Positions 8,771-17,457 of a DNA stretch of 64,000 nucleotides are shown here, one piece after another; within the stretch, counting starts at the first letter, position 1, and every line of letters starts with the position of its first letter. The notes under the pieces were generated by a model that was given only the letters and a program-made list of their open reading frames with translations, made no database searches and was not told the origin of the DNA. Position numbers and translations under genes: made by a program. Source of the DNA: Gammaproteobacteria bacterium (GTDB lineage Bacteria; Pseudomonadota; Gammaproteobacteria; Steroidobacterales; Rariloculaceae); assembly GCA_022820625.1 (NCBI GenBank), contig JAJEFE010000147.1:1-64000 (forward strand). Reading direction: 5' to 3'.

Positions 8771-9900
8771 GGGGTCCTCTTTGACAGGCGGCAATATCGT
8801 CCGCCCGGCAGGGCTTCGACCAGCCCCTCCATTTCCAGGAGCAGGAGCATGGATGAAAGCTCTGCCGCCGTCAATCCGGTCCGCCGCGCCAGATCGGAGA
8901 TTCCGCAAGGGTCGAAACCGAGCGCTGCGAGCAGTTCCGCGTAGCCTGGCTGGCATTCGAGCGCCGCAGTCTCCTCCGGCGTTTCGGCTGGGGCGCCAGC
9001 CGTCGGCTCGGCGGGTTCCATGGCGAGTTCGAGCAGCGGCGGCAGTTCGACGAGCACGTCCGCGGCCTCCTCCACGAGCTTTGCGCCGTCCCGGATCAGG
9101 CGGTGACATCCCTTCGCCATCGGGTTGTGGATGGAGCCGGGAATTGCGAAAACCTCCCGCCCGTAGTTTCCCGCCAGGCGTGCGGTGATGAGCGAACCGC
9201 TGCGCCGCGCCGCTTCCACCACGAGGGTTCCTGCGCTCATCCCGGCGATTATCCGGTTTCTCTGCGGAAAGTGGGCGGCCAGCGGCGGCGTTCCCGGCGG
9301 ATACTCCGTAACGATCAGCCCCCTGGCGATGATTTCCGCTGCCAGACGCGCGTGGGACCTGGGAAACAGCACGTCGGGACCCGATCCGAACACGGCCACT
9401 GTGCTGCCGCACCCTTGCAGACCGCCGCGGTGGCTGGCGCCGTCAATCCCCGCGGCCAGCCCGCTGACGATGGTCAGGCCCCTTTCGCTCAGGTACCGGG
9501 CGAATTGCTGCGCCGTTTCGCGGCCGTTGGCGGTGGGCTTTCGGCTGCCGACCATCGCAAGCTGAGGGCCGTTCAGGAGGTCGCTGCGCGCTCCCTCGAT
9601 CCACAGCGCCAGTGGAGGATCCGGCAGTTGCTTCAACATGGCGGGGTAGTCGGAGGAATCCCTCGTGATCAACCCGCGGCCGGGGCGGTCGAGCCAATGC
9701 CGCCATTGGTCCATGCGCTGCCGATCCGGGTCCTTGAGACGTTCAGTCTGGCGTTTGGAGAGTCCCGCCGCCATCAGCTCGGAGCGGGGCAAGTCGACGA
9801 CGTTCGCTACCGAACCATGCCGTTCGATCAGTGCCGGGAGGCGCTGCGAACGAGTGGGCGTAGCGGACTGGAGCAGTGTGAGCCAGGCGTTGAGTTTCAT
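8767..9900 (-). CDS. dprA: DNA-processing protein DprA/Smf
   Basis: This protein loads RecA onto incoming single-stranded DNA during natural transformation. It has 377 residues, with an N-terminal SAM-like region, a central Rossmann-type DprA domain (AMVGSRKPTANGRETAQQFA, GLTIVSGLAAGIDGASHRGGL, TVAVFGSGPDVLFPRSHARL, PLAAHFPQRNRIIAGMS, VVEAARRSGSLITARLA, EVFAIPGSIHNPMAKGCHRLIRDGA), and a C-terminal winged-helix (DLARRTGLTAAELSSMLLLLE). I prefer the ATG at 9900 (MKLNAWLTLLQ) to the upstream in-frame start at 9957 because homologues begin here. It overlaps smg by four bases. Its presence alone does not prove competence. Confidence 0.94.
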   Translation of the reverse strand: MKLNAWLTLLQSATPTRSQRLPALIERHGSVANVVDLPRSELMAAGLSKRQTERLKDPDRQRMDQWRHWLDRPGRGLITRDSSDYPAMLKQLPDPPLALWIEGARSDLLNGPQLAMVGSRKPTANGRETAQQFARYLSERGLTIVSGLAAGIDGASHRGGLQGCGSTVAVFGSGPDVLFPRSHARLAAEIIARGLIVTEYPPGTPPLAAHFPQRNRIIAGMSAGTLVVEAARRSGSLITARLAGNYGREVFAIPGSIHNPMAKGCHRLIRDGAKLVEEAADVLVELPPLLELAMEPAEPTAGAPAETPEETAALECQPGYAELLAALGFDPCGISDLARRTGLTAAELSSMLLLLEMEGLVEALPGGRYCRLSKRTP

Positions 9901-9921
9901 CGTTTGTCGTACTGGTATAAT
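9890..9921 (+). promoter_or_regulatory. Candidate sigma-70 promoter for def-fmt-rsmB
   Basis: A perfect TATAAT lies at 9916-9921, in the divergent gap between dprA and def, about 130 bases before the def start. No clean -35 sits at 17 bases. TTGAGT at 9890-9895 is 20 bases away and TTTCAT at 9895-9900 is 15 bases away. This is sequence match only. Confidence 0.4.
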
Positions 9922-10052
9922 CGGTCGTCGCGGGTCGCGGAACGACTCCGGGGTCACGCCGGTCTATAGACTACTACTCTCAACCTGCCCGCGCGTTGGC
10001 CAAAACCGGCGGATTCGTACGGAAACTCCAGTAGAGCACCAGGAAACCAGAG

Positions 10053-10601
10053 ATGGCACAGTTACCCATCCTTCACTATCCGGACCCCCGGCTGCGGATT
10101 CGGGCCAAGCCGGTCGCCGAGGTCGATGCGCGTATCCGCACCCTCGTGGCGGACATGCTGGAGACCATGTACGAATCCTCCGGTATCGGGCTGGCGGCAA
10201 CCCAGGTGAACGTTCATGAGCGCGTCCTGGTGGTGGATATCTCCGAGGAACGGAACCGTCCGCTCTGCCTGATCAATCCGCGCATCCTGCACTCAGAAGG
10301 CGAGGTCAGTTACGAGGAGGGTTGCCTCTCCGTGCCGGATGTATTCGAGGCTGTCAGCCGCGCCGAGTCGATCCGCGTCGCGGCGCTCGGCGAGAAGGGC
10401 GAATCGATTGAAATGGATGCTGAAGGATTGCTCGCCATCTGCATTCAGCACGAGATGGATCACCTGGAAGGGAAGCTGTTCGTGGACTACCTGTCGGCGC
10501 TGAAACGCACTCGGCTGAAAACGAAGTTCCGCAAGAAGGCCAGGCGCGCTCCCGATACCCGTGACGCCGGACGGTCAAGGATTTCGGCGCCTGTCATCTG
10601 A
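10053..10601 (+). CDS. def: Peptide deformylase
   Basis: This metalloenzyme removes the formyl group from nascent N-formylmethionine peptides. The 182-residue protein has all three active-site motifs in order: [17 protein letters not shown] with the metal-binding cysteine, and [13 protein letters not shown] with HEMDH supplying the two histidines and the catalytic glutamate. The C-terminal tail is basic ([10 protein letters not shown]). It heads a def-fmt-rsmB-DUF4390 series on the plus strand, grouping formyl removal with the enzyme that adds the formyl group to initiator tRNA. Confidence 0.96.
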   Translation: MAQLPILHYPDPRLRIRAKPVAEVDARIRTLVADMLETMYESSGIGLAATQVNVHERVLVVDISEERNRPLCLINPRILHSEGEVSYEEGCLSVPDVFEAVSRAESIRVAALGEKGESIEMDAEGLLAICIQHEMDHLEGKLFVDYLSALKRTRLKTKFRKKARRAPDTRDAGRSRISAPVI

Positions 10602-10627
10602 CCCACTCTCATCCGCAGGCTGAGGTC

Positions 10628-11560
10628 ATGCCGCAAATCGCATTTGCGGGAACGCCGGACTTCGCCGTGCCCTGCCTGCGCTCGCTGCTTGCCGGCGGCT
10701 ACGAGATTTCACTGGTGCTGACCCAACCCGACCGCCCGGCGGGGCGAGGCCGTCGCGTGACCCGAAGCCCGGTCAAGCGCGAGGCTCTGGAGCAGGGGCT
10801 CAACGTATGTCAGCCGCTTCGCCTGGCCGGCGGTGCGGTTCCGGAAGACTGGGGCGCCGCTCCGGATCTGTTGGTGGTGGCCGCTTACGGTCTGCTGATT
10901 CCGCGCTGGCTGCTCGATTGGCCCCGGACCGGTGCCGTGAATGTTCACGCCTCACTGCTGCCGCGCTGGCGGGGCGCCGCTCCCATCCAGTATGCCATCC
11001 TGGCGGGTGATGTGGAGACTGGAGCCAGCATCATGAAAATGGACGCCGGACTCGATACGGGCCCGGTGTACAGTCGGCAAAAGCTCGCCATCGAAGCCGG
11101 TGAAACCGCGGGGACGCTGCATGATCGGCTCGCCCGGCGCGGCGCCGAACTGTTGGTGGAAACGCTGCCGGGCATTCTGAACGGCGTCTTGAAGGCCGAG
11201 CCGCAGGATGATGCCCTGGCGACTCATGCCCCGAGAATCGCCAAGTCCGACGGTGTCCTGGACTGGACTGCCCCGGCTGTCGAACTGGAACGCCGGGTAC
11301 GCGCCTTCAACCCCTGGCCGGTGGCCGAAACCAGGGTCCGAAACGGTGAGCGGGTACGGATTTGGGAGGCTGTCGCCCTGGAGGGGTGCTCCCGGCAATA
11401 TCCGGGGTCGGTGATTCGGGCCGGTGCCGATGGAATCGATGTGGCCACCGGTGCCGGCATTCTGCGCATCCGGAGCTTGCAGCGGCCCGGGGGGCGCGTG
11501 ATGGGTGCGGGCGACCATGTCAACGCGCACCCCCTCAAGGGCGAGACGTTTGGCGGCTGA
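10628..11560 (+). CDS. fmt: Methionyl-tRNA formyltransferase
   Basis: This enzyme formylates Met-tRNA(fMet) using 10-formyltetrahydrofolate. At 310 residues it matches the family. It starts MPQIAFAGTPDFAVPCLRSL and shows TQPDRPAGRGRR, VVAAYGLLIP, NVHASLLPRWRGAAPIQ (catalytic Asn and His), GDVETGASIMKMDAGLDTGPV, and the C-terminal domain with VRAFNPWPVA and HPLKGE. It lies 26 bases after def. Its end overlaps the start of rsmB by some 40 bases. Confidence 0.96.
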   Translation: MPQIAFAGTPDFAVPCLRSLLAGGYEISLVLTQPDRPAGRGRRVTRSPVKREALEQGLNVCQPLRLAGGAVPEDWGAAPDLLVVAAYGLLIPRWLLDWPRTGAVNVHASLLPRWRGAAPIQYAILAGDVETGASIMKMDAGLDTGPVYSRQKLAIEAGETAGTLHDRLARRGAELLVETLPGILNGVLKAEPQDDALATHAPRIAKSDGVLDWTAPAVELERRVRAFNPWPVAETRVRNGERVRIWEAVALEGCSRQYPGSVIRAGADGIDVATGAGILRIRSLQRPGGRVMGAGDHVNAHPLKGETFGG

Positions 11561-12869
11561 AGGCAGGAAAACGCCGCAGGAGGCGCCCGGATCCGGCGTT
11601 CGGGCCCTTGCAGCGAAGATCAACGCCCGGGTCGTGGCGGATGGGTCGTCGCTGGAGGCGGCGTTTGCGGCCTTTTCGCCTCCGCCGGAGCGGGATATCG
11701 GACTGTTGCGGGAGCTCTGCTACGGATCGCTGCGCTGGCACCATCGGCTGGCGCACCAGGTCAAGCGGCTGCTGAGACGGCCGTGGGACCCCGTGGATCC
11801 GCCGTTGGCTGCGCTGATGCGTATCGGCCTGTACCAGCTTCAGTGGTTGCGGATTCCTGACCATGCCGCCGTCGCGGCGACGGTGAGTGCCGCGGAAACC
11901 CTCGGGGCCATGCGTGCGAAGGGATTCGTCAACGCCGTGCTGCGGCGCTTCCTGCGCGAGCGGGAGAAACTGACGTCCCGCCTGAGCGGTATCCGTGAAG
12001 CCGAAACCAGCCACCCGGACTGGATGGTGAGCCGGCTACGGGCGGAGTGGCCGGACGACTGGCAGCGGGTGATCGAGCAGAATAATCGCCCGCCGCCCAT
12101 GTGGCTGCGAGTCAACGCGAGCCGCACGACCCGCGCCGCCTACCTGGACACGCTGGATGCACAGAATATTGCCGCGAAGCCCGCGGAGACCCTGTCCAGC
12201 GCAGTACTACTGGACCGGCCCAGGCCCAGGGACACGCTGCCCGGATTCGGCGAAGGCCTGGTATCCGTGCACGACGCCGGCGCGCAACAGGCGGCACGTT
12301 GGCTTGCCCCGAAACCCGGCCAGCGGGTGCTGGATGCATGCGCGGCGCCCGGCGGAAAGTGCGCCCACCTGCTGGAGAGTTGCCCCGGCCTGGGCGAGAT
12401 GGTGGCGCTCGATCTGGATCGGGACCGCCTGGCCGTCGCAGCCGGGGAATTGGAACGCCTGGGGCTTTCGGCATCACTCATCTGCGGAGATGCGGCATCG
12501 CCGCGGGAGTGGTGGGATGGCCGCATGTTCGATCGGATCCTGCTGGACGCGCCGTGCAGCGCGCTGGGCGTGATTCGCCGTCACCCGGACATCAAGGTAC
12601 TGCGTCGCCCGGCCGACATTGCACAGGCTGCAGCCAAGCAGCGCATGCTGCTGGAAGCACTCTGGCCGCTGCTGGCCCCCGGCGGACGGTTGCTTTACGT
12701 TACCTGCACGCTGGTCCACGAGGAGAACCGGGATCAGATCCAGAACTTCCTTGCAGCCACGCCGACGGCCCGGAGCGGCGGTGCCGGGTCTCCTTCAAGT
12801 CGGCAGATCCTGCCCGGGGAGACTAATATGGATGGGTTCTATTATGCTTGCCTCCGAAAGGCGGGATAG
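11517..12869 (+). CDS. rsmB: 16S rRNA (cytosine-967-C5) methyltransferase
   Basis: The 450-residue protein pairs an N-terminal NusB-like RNA-binding domain (ALAAKINARVVADGSSL, YGSLRWHHRLAHQV, KGFVNAVLRRF) with a C-terminal SAM-dependent methyltransferase domain. The latter has VLDACAAPGGKCAHLLE for SAM, DLDRDRL, ILLDAPCSALGVIRRHPDIK with the PC motif, and YVTCTLVHEEN with the catalytic TC cysteine. The start is uncertain: ATG 11517 is used here, but GTG 11505 and TTG 11550 are in frame and all overlap the fmt end. Family alignments would favour a start close to the VRALAAK segment. Confidence 0.92.
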   Translation: MSTRTPSRARRLAAEGRKTPQEAPGSGVRALAAKINARVVADGSSLEAAFAAFSPPPERDIGLLRELCYGSLRWHHRLAHQVKRLLRRPWDPVDPPLAALMRIGLYQLQWLRIPDHAAVAATVSAAETLGAMRAKGFVNAVLRRFLREREKLTSRLSGIREAETSHPDWMVSRLRAEWPDDWQRVIEQNNRPPPMWLRVNASRTTRAAYLDTLDAQNIAAKPAETLSSAVLLDRPRPRDTLPGFGEGLVSVHDAGAQQAARWLAPKPGQRVLDACAAPGGKCAHLLESCPGLGEMVALDLDRDRLAVAAGELERLGLSASLICGDAASPREWWDGRMFDRILLDAPCSALGVIRRHPDIKVLRRPADIAQAAAKQRMLLEALWPLLAPGGRLLYVTCTLVHEENRDQIQNFLAATPTARSGGAGSPSSRQILPGETNMDGFYYACLRKAG

Positions 12870-12870
12870 G

Positions 12871-13500
12871 GTGATCGCGGCATGGTCTGGCCAGACAGGG
12901 AAACCAGTGCGGTTCTTGCGGTCTGAAATTCGCGGCTGGTGCTGGTGCGCTGCCGTTCTGGCAGCGTTGTGGCTGACGCCGTACCGGCCGGCCGCTGCAC
13001 AGGAAGACCCCGGCCGATTCGACGTTCGCACCGCGGGCGTCACGTTGACCTCCGGGGTCTACTATCTTGACGCGTGGGTGGAGTACCGGCTTTCCACGGA
13101 CGCCCGGGATGCCCTGGACGCAGGCGTGCCGCTCACGTTCGACCTGGACGTGGAGTTCATTCACCCCAGGTGGTATTGGACGGATGAGACCGTCGGCAGG
13201 CTTACGCAGAGCTACCAGCTGCAATACCATGCCCTGAGCGAGCGCTATATCGTGCTCAATCTCAACAGCGAGGAACAAAATACCTTCGCGACCCTTTTCT
13301 CAGCCCTGAATTTCCTTGGGCGCATTGGCCAGCTTCCGCTGATCGACGTCACGTTACTGAATCCGAACAACGTCTACGACATCCGGATTCGTACGCTGCT
13401 GCGCGTCGAGGCGGTACCTGATCCGTGGGGCTTCGTCGCCTTCTGGCGGCGGGACTGGTCACTCAGAAGCGAGTGGTACAGATGGCGCATGCAAGACTGA
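12871..13500 (+). CDS. DUF4390 family exported protein
   Basis: This protein has 209 residues with an N-terminal hydrophobic signal (CWCAAVLAALWLTPYRPAAAQ), so it is probably periplasmic. After cleavage it has a beta-rich body with VYYLDAWVEYRLS, FDLDVEFIHPRWYWTDE, LQYHALSERYIVLN, and a C-terminal FVAFWRRDWSLRSEWYRW typical of DUF4390. The function is unknown. The family habitually sits between rsmB and an NtrY-type kinase, as here. I use the GTG at 12871, just after the rsmB stop and preceded by AAGGCGGG; an ATG at 12844 is the alternative. It overlaps the kinase start by 19 bases. Confidence 0.85.
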   Translation: MIAAWSGQTGKPVRFLRSEIRGWCWCAAVLAALWLTPYRPAAAQEDPGRFDVRTAGVTLTSGVYYLDAWVEYRLSTDARDALDAGVPLTFDLDVEFIHPRWYWTDETVGRLTQSYQLQYHALSERYIVLNLNSEEQNTFATLFSALNFLGRIGQLPLIDVTLLNPNNVYDIRIRTLLRVEAVPDPWGFVAFWRRDWSLRSEWYRWRMQD

Positions 13501-15707
13501 GACCGGTAGCCATCGTCATGGCTCTCACAGCCGGCGCCTTCATCTGGCTGGCGGGCCTCATCTGGTTCGCTCAGGTCGCTCAGAACTCCGCGGCGCTGGC
13601 CCGCTTGCAAAATGGCATTCTGCTGATCAGTGTCGCCGCGATCTGCGTGCTGTCGCTGGTAATCATCGGCAATGTCCTGCGACTCGCGCGCGATTATCGC
13701 GCCAAAGTGCCCGGCGCGCGTTTGACGGTGCGCATGGTGACCCTGCTGGTCGTCCTGACAGTCGTCCCGCTGCTGGTCGTCTATACCTTCTCGCTGCAAT
13801 TCATCAACCGGGGGATTGACAGCTGGTTCAGCCTGGAGCTGGAGGAGGGACTTGAGGCTTCGCTTGAGCTGAGCCGCAGCGCACTGGACGTGCAAATGCG
13901 GGAAAACCTGGTCGAGGCGCGGCGGATCGCGCTGGAATTGGCGGGCAGCGACAGCGCCGATCTGATCGGCGAACTCGGCGATCTGCGGCGCGGCAGCACC
14001 GCGGTGGAATTGACGGTTTTCAGCACGGCCGACGACCGCATACTGGCCACCAGTTCGGGGGATACATCGCCGGCCGTTCCCCGATTTCCCGGAGCGGAAC
14101 TGGTCTTCCAGCTTCGCCAGGGCGGTTCCTACGTGAACCTGGAACCGCGTACAGACGGCGGTGTAGAGATTCTGGCCGCCGTGAACGTTATCGCCGGCGA
14201 CCCGCGAGGCGAACGCGACGTCCTGCTTGCCCGGTTTGCAGTGGAGCCCCAATTGGGCGAACTGGTGGAGCGCGCCGAGGCCAGTTACGAGCAGTACGCG
14301 GAATTGTCGTTCCTGAGGACGCCGCTGAAGACGAGCCTCACGCTGACGCTGAGCGTCGTCCTGTTGACCGGACTGCTGGTGGCGCTGTACGGCGCCTTCT
14401 TTTCGGCCCGGCGGCTCGTGGGCCCGATCCAGCAACTCATGACTGCGACAGGGGACGTGGCGCGAGGCAAGTTCGATACCCAGTTGCCTACCGGTGCGGG
14501 TGACGAGATCGGATTCCTGGTCAATGCTTTCAACGACATGACCCGGCGCCTTGCGAGGGCCGATACCAGGACCAGGGAGAGTCAACAGCAGTTGGAGAGC
14601 GAGCGTGGAAAACTGGAAGCCATACTCGGTCGCCTGTCGACCGGCGTTATCGCGCTGGAATCGGATCTGCGCATCCGCACGGCCAACCGGGCCGCGAGCG
14701 CCATTCTCGGTGTCGACCTGGAGCGGAGCCAGGGCGAAGAGCTCGTGGATATCGGGACGAAACGGCCGCGATTGGAGCCGTTCCTGTCGGTGTTGCAACG
14801 CCACCTTGACCGCGGCGACACCGACTGGCGGGAGCAGATCGAATTTCTCCGGGAGGACAGTCGGCGCGTGCTGGTTTGCGCCTGTGCCGCGTTGCCCCCC
14901 GAGCGTAGAGATCCCGGCGGCTTCGTGGTCGTTTTCGATGACATCACGGCGCTGCTGAGGGCTCAACGCGATGCCGCCTGGGGCGAAATCGCCCGGCGCC
15001 TGGCCCACGAGATCAAGAATCCCCTGACTCCGATCCAGCTTTCGGCGGAGCGGTTGCGGCACCGCTATCTGCCTTCCAGTACCGTCGACCCGGAACTGCT
15101 CGACCGCTCGACATACGTCATCATCCAGCAGGTCGAAGCGCTGAAGGACATGGTCAATGCGTTCAGCGAGTACGCGCGCATGCCGGCGATGGACATGACG
15201 CAATTCGACCTCAACGACCTGGTATCGGAGGTCGCCGAACTCTACCATCACCGGCAATCGCCGCTGGATTTGCAGCTCGAGCTGGGTGACCTGCCGGAGG
15301 TAACCGCCGATGCGGGAAGGCTCAGGCAGGTGCTCCACAACCTGATCCGGAACGCCCAGGAAGCCATGGAGCAGAACAGCGGTCCTCGGTTGCGGATATC
15401 CACCCGCCCGGTCAGGCACGAACACAGGGACATGGTCGAGATTCGGATTGCCGACAACGGACCGGGCTTTCCGGCCGATATCGCCGCGGAGGCTTTCGAT
15501 CCCTACGTCACCAGCAAGCCGAAGGGCAGCGGGCTTGGCCTGGCCATCGTCAAGAAGCTGGTTGATGAGCACGGTGGGCGCATCCGCGCTCGAAACCGGC
15601 GACGCCGGGGGGCGGAGATCGTTATACTGTTGCCCATCACCGCAGAAGTCGGTGCTGAAATTTCCTGGGGGACGGGCCGGCAAGACAAGAGGAGGGAGTT
15701 CGCGTGA
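13482..15707 (+). CDS. NtrY-type sensor histidine kinase
   Basis: This membrane sensor kinase of 741 residues has the NtrY layout. Two N-terminal membrane helices and a third near residue 75 precede a periplasmic segment of about 185 residues. A further helix (LTLTLSVVLLTGLLVALYG), HAMP (RRLVGPIQQLMTATGDVARG), a PAS domain (ESERGKLEAILGRLSTGVIAL), HisKA with phospho-acceptor His509 (RRLAHEIKNPLTPIQLSAER), and an ATPase domain (NLIRNAQEAM, DNGPGF, KGSGLGLAIVKKL) follow. It overlaps the DUF4390 gene by 19 bases and the regulator gene by four (GTGA), so the set is coupled. NtrY proteins are linked to nitrogen or redox control and to cell-envelope status in different bacteria; the signal here is unknown. 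Confidence 0.9.
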   Translation: MAHARLRPVAIVMALTAGAFIWLAGLIWFAQVAQNSAALARLQNGILLISVAAICVLSLVIIGNVLRLARDYRAKVPGARLTVRMVTLLVVLTVVPLLVVYTFSLQFINRGIDSWFSLELEEGLEASLELSRSALDVQMRENLVEARRIALELAGSDSADLIGELGDLRRGSTAVELTVFSTADDRILATSSGDTSPAVPRFPGAELVFQLRQGGSYVNLEPRTDGGVEILAAVNVIAGDPRGERDVLLARFAVEPQLGELVERAEASYEQYAELSFLRTPLKTSLTLTLSVVLLTGLLVALYGAFFSARRLVGPIQQLMTATGDVARGKFDTQLPTGAGDEIGFLVNAFNDMTRRLARADTRTRESQQQLESERGKLEAILGRLSTGVIALESDLRIRTANRAASAILGVDLERSQGEELVDIGTKRPRLEPFLSVLQRHLDRGDTDWREQIEFLREDSRRVLVCACAALPPERRDPGGFVVVFDDITALLRAQRDAAWGEIARRLAHEIKNPLTPIQLSAERLRHRYLPSSTVDPELLDRSTYVIIQQVEALKDMVNAFSEYARMPAMDMTQFDLNDLVSEVAELYHHRQSPLDLQLELGDLPEVTADAGRLRQVLHNLIRNAQEAMEQNSGPRLRISTRPVRHEHRDMVEIRIADNGPGFPADIAAEAFDPYVTSKPKGSGLGLAIVKKLVDEHGGRIRARNRRRRGAEIVILLPITAEVGAEISWGTGRQDKRREFA

Positions 15708-17035
15708 AGGATGCGCGGATCCTGGTCGTAGACGACGAAGCCAACATCAGAATGCTCCTGGAGGAGATTCTGAGCGAAGAGGGTTACGACGTCACCACGG
15801 CCGAGAACGCGGCGGCCGCCAGGGCCGCCAGGTCGGAACAGGACTTCGAACTGGTACTGCTCGACATCTGGATGCCCGACACGGACGGCATATCGCTACT
15901 CAAGGAGTGGGCGAGGGAAGGCTCCATCGGATCGGTGGTGGTAATGTCCGGACACGGTACCGTCGACACCGCCATCGAAGCGATCCGCATCGGCGCGCTG
16001 GACTTCATCGAGAAGCCGGTGTCGTTGGTGAAGTTGCTGCGTACGGTGGAGAAGGCGCTGGCTGAACACGCCGGGACGCGTCGTCAACTGGTCCCGCCGG
16101 TACTCGCGCCGGTGGGCAAGAGCGAACCCATGCAGGTGATGCGCGAGCAGTTGACGCGGATCGCGGGCCACGATACGCATACGTTGCTGACCGGCGAGCC
16201 GGGCAGCGGGCGGGAGGCATGCGCGAGGTACCTGGCCAGTCTCAGCGACAGGGCGGACGCGCCGTTCGTGGTCCTCAAGGCCGGCGGCCGTGACGATGAC
16301 AAGGCGGTTTCATTGCTGGGCGACGATCGCGGCCCAGGGGCGCTGGAACGCGCCGCCGCCGGCGTACTGTTCATCGGCGAGATCACCGATATGCCGTCGG
16401 ATACGCAGCGAGAGCTGTTGGCCGTGCTGGAACAGGGCCGCTTCCGGTCGGGAGGAGGTACCGAACAGCAGGATCTGAATGTACGCATACTTTCCAGTGC
16501 GCCCCCGGACTTTGAGCAAGCTACAGACGATTTTCGCCGTGAACTGCTGTTCCACCTGAGCGTTGTGGTGGTGCGCGTACCGCCGCTGCGGGACTATCTG
16601 GAAGATGTGCCGGAGCTCTTGCGCTGCAGCGTAGACATGCTGGTGGATACGGAAGGATTGCCGTTCAGGCGCTTTGGCGTGGCCGCCCAGAACAGGCTCC
16701 GCAACTACCCGTGGCCAGGGAATGTCCGCGAACTGGAAAATATCGTGCGCCGGCTGTTGATCATGGGGGCGGACGAGGAAATCAGTCTGCCGGAAGTGGA
16801 GGCTCAACTGGCTGCCGCGGCCACGAAGGGCGAGCCGCTGGTCAAACTGGACTTGCTCTCCATGCCGCTGCGCGAGGCCAGGGAGCACTTCGAGCGCGCC
16901 TATCTGCAGCAGCAGCTCGTGCTTTGCGACGGGAAGGTGGGGAAGCTTGCGGCGCGGGTGGGGATGGAGCGGACGCACCTGTATCGGAAGCTGCGGTCTT
17001 TGGGCGTGGATTTTAGGCGTATCGCGGCGGAGTAG
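15704..17035 (+). CDS. NtrX-like response regulator with a degenerate AAA+ domain
   Basis: This 443-residue regulator has a receiver domain (ARILVVDDEANIRMLLEEIL, LVLLDIWMPDTDG, SGHGTVDTAIEAIRIGALDFIEKP), a central AAA+ domain and a C-terminal Fis-type helix-turn-helix (LAARVGMERTHLYRKLRSLG). The AAA+ core is altered at three essential places. The Walker A lysine is arginine at position 170 (GEPGSGRE). The Walker B aspartate is glycine at 225 (VLFIGEI). The GAFTGA loop that contacts sigma-54 is missing. It probably works as an ATP-independent, sigma-54-independent DNA-binding regulator. Some NtrX proteins in other bacteria also lack GAFTGA. It starts at a GTG overlapping the kinase stop. Confidence 0.88.
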   Translation: MKDARILVVDDEANIRMLLEEILSEEGYDVTTAENAAAARAARSEQDFELVLLDIWMPDTDGISLLKEWAREGSIGSVVVMSGHGTVDTAIEAIRIGALDFIEKPVSLVKLLRTVEKALAEHAGTRRQLVPPVLAPVGKSEPMQVMREQLTRIAGHDTHTLLTGEPGSGREACARYLASLSDRADAPFVVLKAGGRDDDKAVSLLGDDRGPGALERAAAGVLFIGEITDMPSDTQRELLAVLEQGRFRSGGGTEQQDLNVRILSSAPPDFEQATDDFRRELLFHLSVVVVRVPPLRDYLEDVPELLRCSVDMLVDTEGLPFRRFGVAAQNRLRNYPWPGNVRELENIVRRLLIMGADEEISLPEVEAQLAAAATKGEPLVKLDLLSMPLREAREHFERAYLQQQLVLCDGKVGKLAARVGMERTHLYRKLRSLGVDFRRIAAE

Positions 17036-17131
17036 TCCCTCCACCGCGTTCCAGTATCGGCTACGCTCCGAGCGCGGCCAGTGCTAGTAACGTATCTGAT
17101 TCCAGCGTATTGCTTCCATTCCGTTTTCTTT

Positions 17132-17152
17132 TCACGAAAACCCTTCGTGAAT
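17132..17152 (+). terminator. Hairpin downstream of the NtrX-like gene
   Basis: A perfect 8-bp inverted repeat, TTCACGAA and TTCGTGAA with a 5-base loop, lies about 100 bases past the stop at 17035 and is followed by ttgattta rather than a clean T run. It may help terminate transcription. The match is structural only. Confidence 0.35.
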
Positions 17153-17224
17153 TGATTTATCCGTAAAGTTTTTCCGTTCTACTTAAGGTCCTGATTTCCC
17201 CAAGATTCGGTTTTTCCAAAGTCC

Positions 17225-17364
17225 GGGTGTGCGCGTGCACAGCCCCCGCGCGCTTAACCTGGCCCGCCATCCATGGCGGGCCAGGATCGGCGCTCGGCGC
17301 TCTTGCCTTCCGTGGCGTCGCGCCGAGCACACGACGCGCGCGGGGGCTGTGCACACGCACACCC
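17225..17364. repeat. Large compound inverted repeat in a convergent intergenic region
   Basis: Two 29-base arms at 17225-17253 and 17336-17364 are reverse complements with one mismatch. The loop between them contains a perfect 11-bp hairpin (CCTGGCCCGCC/GGCGGGCCAGG around ATCCAT, 17255-17282) and a second hairpin with GCTCGGCGC/GCGCCGAGC arms (17292-17328). It lies between convergent genes, the NtrX-like regulator and the SPOR protein, a typical place for REP-like elements that act as bidirectional transcript ends. Part of it recurs at 33734-33784. The rest of the 17036-17457 gap contains no gene I can support. Confidence 0.85.
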
Positions 17365-17457
17365 TCAGTGGTTGATTGTTGCGTGTGGGGGTGAGCGCGC
17401 GGGAGGGGTGCGCAGGTACAAAAGAAATGGTGCCGGGTAAAGAGCTGGCTGGGGGGC

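Noticed and set aside
8771-9412. An upstream extension of the Smg reading frame
   Set aside because: It overlaps dprA almost completely and has no homology; the standard Smg start MKETVLD at 8770 has ATGA coupling to dprA.
13374-15683. A 769-codon open frame on the minus strand opposite the NtrY-type kinase
   Set aside because: It is antisense to a clear histidine kinase, its translation is rich in Gln, His and Arg without domains, and it has no ribosome binding site.
17227-17362. A CRISPR-like or phage attachment interpretation of the large inverted repeat
   Set aside because: There are no regularly spaced direct repeats or spacers, and no integrase or tRNA gene is nearby; a REP-like structure fits better.
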